The notes beneath the pieces are model-generated. The model did not search any database and had not been told where the DNA came from. It saw only the letters and a program-made list of their open reading frames with translations. Shown piece after piece: positions 6,602 to 11,936 of a stretch of 11,936 bases of DNA. Source of the DNA: Asparagopsis taxiformis (taxonomy: Eukaryota; Rhodophyta; Florideophyceae; Bonnemaisoniales; Bonnemaisoniaceae); the NCBI GenBank assembly GCA_030407315.1, contig JALQPE010002167.1, positions 1 to 11,936 of the forward strand, given 5' to 3'. Made by a program: the position numbers and the translations under genes. How positions within the stretch are numbered: position 1 is the stretch's first letter; each line of letters opens with the position of its first letter.

Positions 6602-7816
6602 ATGTACTACACCCTACGGAGGACGTACTACTGGCCCGCGATGGCCGCCGACATCTACGCAACGGTACGAAACTGCGTTGGATGTGCGAAGAACCGCGTG
6701 AAGCTTCGCAAACGGACGAACCCGTTACGTTTATTTCCGGCTACGGAGCCGTTGCGAGACCTATGTATCGACATACTAGGTCCGCTTACGAAGACCACGC
6801 GTGGCAACCGATTTATTCTCGTTATAACGGACCGCTTCACGAAGCTGACTAGAGTCGTACCTCTACGTAATATCGATTCCGCCAACGTGGCGAGCGCGTT
6901 CGTCAACGCGTGGGTCTTCTCGTATGGACCCCCACGGACGCTCATAAGCGACAACGGAAAGCAGTTCGCTGCTAAGTTCTTCCAGCGCGTTTGCAACGAG
7001 ATTGGCGTAACGAACGTCTTTACGTCGACGTACCACCTCCAAACGAACGGGCAGGTGGAGCGCTACAACAGGACGATCCTGGCGATGCTGCGCAATTACG
7101 TGAACGAAAACCAGAACGACTGGGATCGATACGCATCGGCGTTAACGTTTGCGTACAACACGCATGTGCATTCGAGCACGGGCACGACGCCCTTCGACTT
7201 GATTCTCACGAATCCACCGCCACCGTTGGCGCTACACACGTCGGTAACGAACCGCGAACTACCCGACGGGGGAGGGCGAGCCACTTACGTGCGTGAGCTC
7301 GCCACAACGATGGATAACGCGTATCGAACGCTGAAGGCCGCGCAGGCACGTTATAAACGTAACTTCGACAAACGAGTCCGTGTCTCGAATCGAAACATCC
7401 GCGCGGGAGAATACGTATTCATCGACCCGACGGACGGGACCACGAAGGGCACGAAGCTCGGCAACCACGCGTTGGGACCGTTCCGCGTACTACGTAACGA
7501 CGTACGTACGTTCGTCATCCAACGAGGAGACGTAGTTGAACGTGTCAACTCGGACCGCGTTGCGTACGCGCCAACGCCGGCGAACGCGCCCCCGCCGGAG
7601 CCATACGATGCCACCGAGGCAGATCTCGACAAGAACCGCGACGGTCCGGCGTACGTAGTAGACGACCTACTCAACCATCGCGTAAACGATGACGGCACCC
7701 TAGACTTCCTCGTGAAGTGGGTCGGGTATCGTAACCCTACGTGGGAGCCCCGCCGGAACGTATCTGAAGAGAGCGTCTCTCGATACTTCGCACGCGTGCG
7801 ACGAGCAACAACGTGA
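6602..7816 (+). CDS. pol: Integrase core with GPF module and C-terminal chromodomain
   Basis: Residues 25 and 28 (RNCVGCAKN) are the CC half of the HHCC zinc domain. The catalytic core has Asp57 (CIDILGPL), Asp117 (ISDNGKQF) and Glu153 (GQVERYN); 35 residues separate the last two, the standard DD35E arrangement. A GPF module (LGPFRVL) lies near residue 292. Residues 351-395 form a chromodomain (YVVDDLLNHRV, FLVKWVGYRNPTWEP, SVSRYF), which in chromoviruses directs insertion towards particular chromatin marks. Integrase joins the element DNA to the host chromosome in the nucleus. The frame ends with TGA at 7814-7816, a natural C-terminus. ATG 6602 falls just after a frame break and is not the real start. 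All catalytic residues are present. Confidence 0.96.
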   Translation: MYYTLRRTYYWPAMAADIYATVRNCVGCAKNRVKLRKRTNPLRLFPATEPLRDLCIDILGPLTKTTRGNRFILVITDRFTKLTRVVPLRNIDSANVASAFVNAWVFSYGPPRTLISDNGKQFAAKFFQRVCNEIGVTNVFTSTYHLQTNGQVERYNRTILAMLRNYVNENQNDWDRYASALTFAYNTHVHSSTGTTPFDLILTNPPPPLALHTSVTNRELPDGGGRATYVRELATTMDNAYRTLKAAQARYKRNFDKRVRVSNRNIRAGEYVFIDPTDGTTKGTKLGNHALGPFRVLRNDVRTFVIQRGDVVERVNSDRVAYAPTPANAPPPEPYDATEADLDKNRDGPAYVVDDLLNHRVNDDGTLDFLVKWVGYRNPTWEPRRNVSEESVSRYFARVRRATT

Positions 7817-8164
7817 AAGGCCACGACGGCCCCCGAAAACGCACACGAGCGTCGGGTTAAGCGCACGCGTGCGCGACGTTGCACGATGCAACAAACGAAG
7901 GCGACGAGCCGCACGAACGAGAAGCGAAGGCACAACGAGTGGCCGGGACGTCCACCCTTGCGTTGGGGGGGCGCGATGCGTGCTAGAGCCGTCGCTCTTT
8001 TCTTTTTCGACACCATACGTTGGTGGAGGCACGAGCGCCAACGAAAGATTGGACGACGAGTCCACGCGCGGACGATTCACACGATGTGAAGAGCCACGAC
8101 TGGCTCGACAGTGTTGTCCGTCCCACAGGCGACGATGACGACATCATGGGCCACGGACGGACAT

Positions 8165-8311
8165 CACGTCAGATTTTTCGCGCGAAAATTATTTTAGGGC
8201 CAACGGGCCATGGACGCACGGTACGAAAAATCGGGCCGATTACAGTGCGCTAATCTGGCCAAATCTCGGGGCACGCGTGCCCCGAAAATTTCGTAATTTT
8301 GGCATGACGTG
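8165..8311. repeat. Nested palindrome cluster with outer inverted arms
   Basis: Outer arms CACGTCA (8165-8171) and TGACGTG (8305-8311) enclose three short palindromes: TTTTCGCGCGAAAA (8175-8188), AATCGG-G-CCGATT (8229-8241) and the 18-nt perfect CGGGGCACGCGTGCCCCG (8267-8284). A fourth pairing, GGCC-AACG-GGCC (8198-8209), lies between them. This part is less CpG-rich than its surroundings. It could fold as a multi-branched structure or represent a small foldback insertion. Confidence 0.5.
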
Positions 8312-8977
8312 TGAGCCATCGTACGTCCCCGTGGACAACCGCTGACAACGAGTCGCATCGACCAACGAGGTCAACGCCAAGCTCGCGAGCTAACGGCAAC
8401 GTAACGCCGGAAGGCGGAAAAACCACGTAGGGCGGACGCGTCCCCGACGAAGATGGCAACGGCCTCATTACGAAACTTCACGCACGAAGCGGAACGAAGC
8501 TATACGCTAGCTGACGAACGAGACCAACGGGTCTCGGCGCACGAAGCGCGCGCGAAGAACGTGCGAAACGAATGAGCCAACGAGGCCGCAGCGACGGACG
8601 GCGAACGAAGACGCTAACGTCTCGAATGCGACGCGACGGCAAACCGTTATCGCCACATCAAGGCACGACGCCGAACACGGTAGCCACGTACGGCAACCAC
8701 GAAACGACACAACGGTGTCCTGCCACGCGGGCGCAACGATCGACGCGCGAAAACGAAAAGCCCGCCGGCTATGCGAAACGACGCGAGCGAACCCAAAAGG
8801 GGTCGACCACGTACGGTCACGTAGATTAAATCGCGCACGTCCGCGTCGCGAACGAAGCTAACGAAGCTTAGGCTCCGTTCGAACTCGAAGGCACACGCGC
8901 CACCGGCCACGTTGGCCAGGATACGAGCGCGTACGCGGGCGTCGCCAACGATAACGACGTACGCCAACGGGTCGACC

Positions 8978-9207
8978 CTGCGAAACGAAATACGAGTACG
9001 CAACGGCGTGAAACGTCAAGCAACTCACGCGCGAGTTGGCCTGACGTTTAACGAATTCTCCGTCCAGCTCATCGGAGCAAAAATTAAAAGTGGCACCGAC
9101 GTGCTACGCGCGAAAGAGCTCGAACGCTCAACGATATGCGGTACCCGACGGGGTTAATCGCACAGGGCGCGACGGCGGAAACGATTTCCGAGTTAGTTAC
9201 AAAATGA
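8978..9207 (+). repeat. Direct repeat, copy 1 (with hairpin 9011-9049)
   Basis: This copy is strongly similar to 9328-9557 at an offset of 350-351 nt. It includes an exact 32-nt match at 9169-9200 (same as 9519-9550) and an exact match across CCGACGTGCTACGCGC near 9096-9111. It contains a stem AAACGTCA (9011-9018) with TGACGTTT (9042-9049) enclosing CAACTC (9021-9026)/GAGTTG (9033-9038) and the loop ACGCGC, and a second stem CGGAAA-CGA-TTTCCG at 9176-9190. Confidence 0.85.
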
Positions 9208-9327
9208 TCACGCCACTGGCCAACGTGAAGCCGCGGGAACGTGAAGCGCGACGGCGCTAATGACGTCAATGGCTATACGAAATGCCAAGCCCGCCGGCAA
9301 CCACGTCATCAACGGAACCGCAACGTA

Positions 9328-9557
9328 CTGCGACGAATTGCTGCGTACACGCCACGGCGTAGAACGTCAAACCGACTCACGTGCGAGTCGGTCTGACGTT
9401 CGATGAAATTTTCACCTAGCTCATCGGAGCAAATTAAAATTACCACCGACGTGCTACGCGCTAAAGAGCTCGAATGCTCAACGGAATTCGACACCCGACG
9501 GGGTCATTCGAACGAGAAGCGACGGCGGAAACGATTTCCGAGTTAGTTACTAAATGA
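9328..9557 (+). repeat. Direct repeat, copy 2 (with 17-bp hairpin 9362-9401)
   Basis: Second copy of the repeat. Its main hairpin has 17-nt arms (9362-9378 and 9385-9401) that pair at 16 of 17 positions around the loop ACGTGC. The CGGAAA-CGA-TTTCCG stem is fully conserved at 9526-9540. The two copies differ by many point changes, but the stems are preserved. The 120 bp between the copies is not clearly duplicated, so this is a dispersed or decayed tandem repeat. Confidence 0.85.
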
Positions 9558-9742
9558 TACGCACACCAACGGGCTAAACGATCGAGGTTAACGTACCACT
9601 CGCAGTGAAAAGCCGCCGCTTAGCCGAATAGTTACGATTTGTACGAACCTGCCAACGGGCACACGCCGCTGCGAACGCGGAAGACTAGCTACGAAAGCTC
9701 TACGACGCCCAACGGGGTAGACGCCACAACAAAAAAAATTGT

Positions 9743-9771
9743 GGGGAGGGGCTTAACGCTTACCCCTCCCC
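9743..9771. repeat. G-rich/C-rich inverted repeat after an A tract
   Basis: GGGGAGGGG (9743-9751) and CCCCTCCCC (9763-9771) are perfect 9-bp inverted repeats with an 11-nt loop, immediately preceded by a run of eight A (9731-9738). The purine run on the plus strand resembles a polypurine tract, the second-strand primer of LTR retrotransposons, but a convincing LTR start (TG...) does not follow. It could also act as a strong stem that blocks read-through between the convergent genes. Confidence 0.55.
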
Positions 9772-9892
9772 CGCTGCAGACGACCTGCCAAACACGAATT
9801 ACGAAGCTCAACGGAGCCATGCGATTACGCAAAGAAACAAGACGAAAGTTTACGAAAGCAACACGATGCTAGAAGCCTACGTGGCCTACGAA

Positions 9893-10783
9893 CTAACCTA
9901 GGAACGACCTAGTAGCGACGAGAACGCTTGCCCGCAGGGTCATACGGACCAGGGCCTTCGCCGCGGCTATCGTGGCTGCGGCTGCGACTGGGCTGAACGA
10001 AGCCCGGCGCGTACGGATCGACGGTCTGCGTGACCACGGGGCTCGCTCGCGACGCGACGCGGGGTCCCTGGCGTAAGGGTCCGCAGTCCCGTGACTGCGC
10101 GTATCCGAAGGGCGCGCCGAAGCGGGGTCGCGTGGCAGGTACGCCGCTGCGTGACCATACCCGACGGGGTCGCCGAAGCCGCCGCCACTCGCAAATGCGT
10201 AAGGATCGTTACGACCACCAACGGGCGGTGCGTAACCACGAGTCGCCGCGGCGAGACGTTCCGAAATCGCGCGCTCCGTTGCCAAGCGGGCAGTCAGGTC
10301 CAACGTCTGGGCTCTGAAATCTTCGGCTGCGCGAGCCACGGACGTAATGAGGGAACGAATAACCCAGCCGTCCGCACGAGGCGGAGCGGCCATCGACGTA
10401 CCGAGAAGCCGACGGGCATCCTCATCGGAGACGCGGTCGTCCAGGCTCACGAACCGTGGCGCGCACTCGGCCCGGCGTGGCCACATCCGGACGACCGACG
10501 CGGGCAACGTTGCCCCCTCCCGTAGCCTCGCGTGGCACGATCTCTCGAGGATCCGGCGCACGCGGCGCTTCGTTTTGATGGCCACGACGGCCAGAACGCG
10601 TCCCTCGGGGGCGCTCGTTGCCCCCGAGGCCACCGAAATAACCGGTACGATTGCCACGACGGCGTTCGGAACGGGAAGCGACCCGCGGCACGTAAGCCCC
10701 ATCGCTACGCACGGAGACGAACTCCTGGTTATCGCCGCTTGCGTAATCGGGACGTATAACCCGATACTCCGGCCCCAACGCAA
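9893..10783 (-). CDS. C-terminal helical and DPYA-repeat segment of the antisense protein
   Basis: In this frame the credible part is about 10470 to 10050: FVSLDDRVSDEDARRLLG, a long helical, Ala/Arg/Glu-rich stretch (VARAAEDFRAQTLDLTARLA), then a Gly-rich tail with two DPYA motifs. The first ~105 residues (10783 to 10470) are a wrong-frame reading of the Arg/Gly-rich region. The last ~45 residues are also out of frame: a better C-terminus, with a third DPYA motif and SRSRS, reads in the neighbouring frame to TAG 9909-9911. Confidence 0.4.
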   Translation of the reverse strand: MRWGRSIGLYVPITQAAITRSSSPCVAMGLTCRGSLPVPNAVVAIVPVISVASGATSAPEGRVLAVVAIKTKRRVRRILERSCHARLREGATLPASVVRMWPRRAECAPRFVSLDDRVSDEDARRLLGTSMAAPPRADGWVIRSLITSVARAAEDFRAQTLDLTARLATERAISERLAAATRGYAPPVGGRNDPYAFASGGGFGDPVGYGHAAAYLPRDPASARPSDTRSHGTADPYARDPASRRERAPWSRRPSIRTRRASFSPVAAAATIAAAKALVRMTLRASVLVATRSFLG

Positions 10784-11593
10784 GGGCGCCCGCGAGCCTC
10801 AGCCAACGCGCTGGTAACGGAGACGAACGTATCGGAACCGTCCACCGGGATTGCACGAAGCATCTCGTAGTCGGCCAGGAAGTCCAACGTGGACTCCGGC
10901 AGCAGGCACGCGCGCCCGAACACACGACGTTCCACGAACAGCGAGCATGCGAGCATCGCTGCGTGTTCGATATCCACGGCCATGAGGAAACGTTCCTTCA
11001 CGGGGGCAGGCGCGTCCTTCACGGCATCGGTAAAATAATGCACCACGCGTGGTAGCAATGTGGACGATCCACGAGGATACGGGAACTCCTCCACTACTTC
11101 CGGCAACGGCGGGAAGTAGTGTTCGCTCGGGACGACCCACGGAGCCGACGCGTGCGACACGCGGTAATCGTCCGCGTTCACGTGACGGAGCGCGAAATGG
11201 TCGTCGTACGACACTACGCTCTTGGAGATGACGCTCAACGAAAGAGCAGTCTTCCATTCGGCACGTTGCCTTTCGGAAAGTGTCCGCGGACACACGAACA
11301 CGGACGCGACCGTGATGAACGGTGGCTCCTCGGCGTTCCCTTCCACAGGAACGCGTCCATGCGGTCAACGTAGATCGCGTCGTTGACGTCACGCAACCAC
11401 GAGCGGTCGCAACGTATCGACGCCGGGATCTGGTAACGTTCCGATCCCGGTGGGCCCGTTGGCGAAACGACGCCCGGCTGCCCCGCCCCCACGTATCCTC
11501 GGCGGAACGCATGTAGTCGACAACCGCGCGGGCGTCCAGACGATCCTTTGCCAACGTGGCGAGATCGTCATCCGTAATGCCCACGCGGGGCAA
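9909..11593 (-). pseudogene. Unrecognised antisense protein gene, interrupted by about five frame changes
   Basis: A protein-like reading can be followed on the minus strand across three frames. 11593 to about 11505 reads GITDDDLATLAKDRLDARAV; to about 11345, RSWLRDVNDAIYVDRMDAF; to about 10790, a globular part including PSEHYFPPLPEVVEEFPYP and FLMAVDIEHAAMLACSLFVE; to about 10470, EYRVIRPDYASGDNQEFV and an Arg/Gly-rich stretch (10578-10670, GYFGGLGGNERPRG); to about 10050, a helical stretch LITSVARAAEDFRAQTL. A tail follows to TAG at 9909-9911. The tail has three DPYA motifs lying in two frames (NDPYAFAS and ADPYARDP in one, VDPYAPG in the other) and ends in an SRSRS-containing, basic segment. 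I do not recognise the family. The RG-rich, helical layout would suit a nucleic-acid-binding, Gag-like protein, but this is inference. It is convergent with pol. It may be an antisense gene of the same element or the gag of another, oppositely inserted one. Confidence 0.5.
10729..11346 (-). CDS. Longest coherent segment of the antisense protein
   Basis: This 205-residue open segment is the most protein-like part of the antisense gene. It has normal amino-acid variety, alternating hydrophobic stretches (FITVASVFVC, LSLSVISKSVVSY) and a mainly helical stretch (VKERFLMAVDIEHAAMLACSLFVERR). The ATG at 11346 lies next to a frame break: coding continues upstream in the frame of 11235-11492. The last ~30 residues after about 10790 are out of the natural frame, which moves to that of 10422-10925. 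No catalytic motif, signal peptide or membrane segment is evident. Confidence 0.5.
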   Translation of the reverse strand: MEGNAEEPPFITVASVFVCPRTLSERQRAEWKTALSLSVISKSVVSYDDHFALRHVNADDYRVSHASAPWVVPSEHYFPPLPEVVEEFPYPRGSSTLLPRVVHYFTDAVKDAPAPVKERFLMAVDIEHAAMLACSLFVERRVFGRACLLPESTLDFLADYEMLRAIPVDGSDTFVSVTSALAEARGRPCVGAGVSGYTSRLRKRR

Positions 11594-11925
11594 CGCAGCC
11601 CAAAGCGTGGGTCGGACGGCCTACGTTGAGCGCACACCGCCACGTGAGGTGCCGACTGTCCCAACGGGGTCACCACCCTCCGGCGAGGGATCCTGACGAG
11701 GAGAACGAGGCGAACCGTCACGACGAGGAAGCCGTGCGGGCCGCCCGCCACAGCACGACGCGAACGAGCGGCCGCTGCCATCGCGCTACGCCCTCGATGG
11801 GGCCGCGCATCCGGGATGATGGTGACGAATCCCCGAGTCGGACGCCGTGCGTCATCATCACGTGGGCATCGGGCCCTAGCAGCCTCGGCAGGCGTCACGG
11901 AAGCCACCAGGCGAGACGGAGCCAT
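11594..11925 (-). other. Possible N-terminal extension of the antisense protein
   Basis: The minus strand is open in more than one frame upstream of 11593. The frame with ATG at 11923-11925 reads MAPSRLVASVTPAEAARA and continues without a stop to 11389. In the frame of GITDDDLAT there is a TAG about 15 codons upstream of 11593. Which frame is natural cannot be decided; the region looks Arg/Ser/Pro-rich and disordered. The gene may start at 11925 or beyond the window edge. Confidence 0.3.
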
Positions 11926-11936
11926 CGGGCGAGACG

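Larger units (their letters stand above)
1380..7816 (+). mobile_element. Ty3/gypsy chromovirus retrotransposon, internal region (gag-pol)
   Basis: Gag, protease, reverse transcriptase, RNase H, integrase and chromodomain occur in that order on one strand, which defines a Ty3/gypsy element of the chromovirus branch (integrase downstream of RNase H, chromodomain at the integrase C-terminus). The left limit is set by the composition change near 1375-1395. The coding part ends at the TGA at 7814-7816. I could not find matching long terminal repeats inside the window: sequence around 1-1500 does not recur after 7817. No convincing tRNA-complementary primer site beginning TGG was seen between the palindromes and gag. 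The 3' end may lie in the 7817-9908 spacer or beyond the window. At least nine single-base frame changes interrupt gag-pol, so this copy as written cannot make a full polyprotein. Confidence 0.93.
7817..9908. other. 2.1-kb spacer without a convincing gene, rich in inverted repeats
   Basis: This spacer lies between the end of pol and the end of the convergent antisense gene. Open frames of 60-120 codons occur on both strands, but they look like by-products of CpG-rich sequence with few TA dinucleotides: compositions are biased, no motif is seen and they overlap one another. The plus strand is strongly A-rich relative to T, with frequent ACGAA and AACGAAG. The notable contents are palindromes (7861-7874, 8175-8188, 8267-8284), a perfect stem with loop CGAC at 8091-8106, a direct repeat pair at about 8978-9207 and 9328-9557, a G-rich/C-rich inverted repeat at 9743-9771, and six copies of CCAACGGG. 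The spacer could be the 3' untranslated part of the retrotransposon. Confidence 0.6.

Noticed and set aside
7351..8016. 221-codon minus-strand open frame over the end of integrase
   Set aside because: It is antisense to the well-supported integrase and chromodomain and is Arg/Ser-rich, as expected for the reverse of CpG-rich codons.
8572..9003. Open frames on both strands in the spacer (85 and 118 codons)
   Set aside because: They overlap each other, have biased composition (Arg/Thr-rich or Val/Arg-rich) and end inside the repeated hairpin region; no support for coding.
9085..9140. tRNA-like or SINE-like arm (GTTCGAGC on the minus strand)
   Set aside because: The stem is only four pairs and no cloverleaf or A-box can be completed, so the repeat is not tRNA-derived as far as I can see.

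Overview
The window is eukaryotic and is dominated by retrotransposon DNA. About the first 1.37 kb is AT-richer unique-looking sequence. From about 1.38 kb to the end the sequence is strongly CpG-rich (codons such as ACG, CGT and AAC everywhere, with repeated TACGT strings). A CpG-rich mobile element of this kind points to a genome without strong CpG loss. The reverse transcriptase style (a 'MPFGLRNAPATFQ' block followed by YLDD) fits Ty3 elements of protists, oomycetes or fungi. I cannot name the host from sequence alone.

Layout. 1-318 (minus) is an open, Cys-rich, exon-like stretch running off the left edge. 336-366 holds overlapping perfect palindromes. 398-691 (plus) carries one C2H2-zinc-finger-like motif in a probable exon remnant. 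1020-1370 is a cluster of palindromes built on ACAGTAAA/TTTACTGT. 1380-7816 (plus) is the internal part of a Ty3/gypsy chromovirus: gag with a zinc knuckle, then pol in the order protease, reverse transcriptase, RNase H, integrase (D57-D117-E153, a DD35E spacing), GPF module and chromodomain. 7817-9908 has no convincing gene but is rich in inverted repeats, a 230-bp direct repeat pair offset by 350 bp, and the recurrent octamer CCAACGGG. 9909-11925 (minus) is a second coding stretch, convergent with gag-pol: an unrecognised protein with a globular part, an Arg/Gly-rich part, a helical part and a tail with DPYA repeats.

Both coding stretches are broken by single-base frame changes (about nine in gag-pol, about five in the antisense gene), yet the conserved frames contain almost no nonsense codons. 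That pattern suggests either very recent indel decay or uncorrected indel errors in the assembly. No long terminal repeats, primer-binding site or target-site duplication could be identified, so the element limits are unknown.

The most notable items are the palindrome cluster at the composition boundary, the duplicated hairpin with two compensatory base-pair changes, and the convergent antisense gene that may belong to the same large element.
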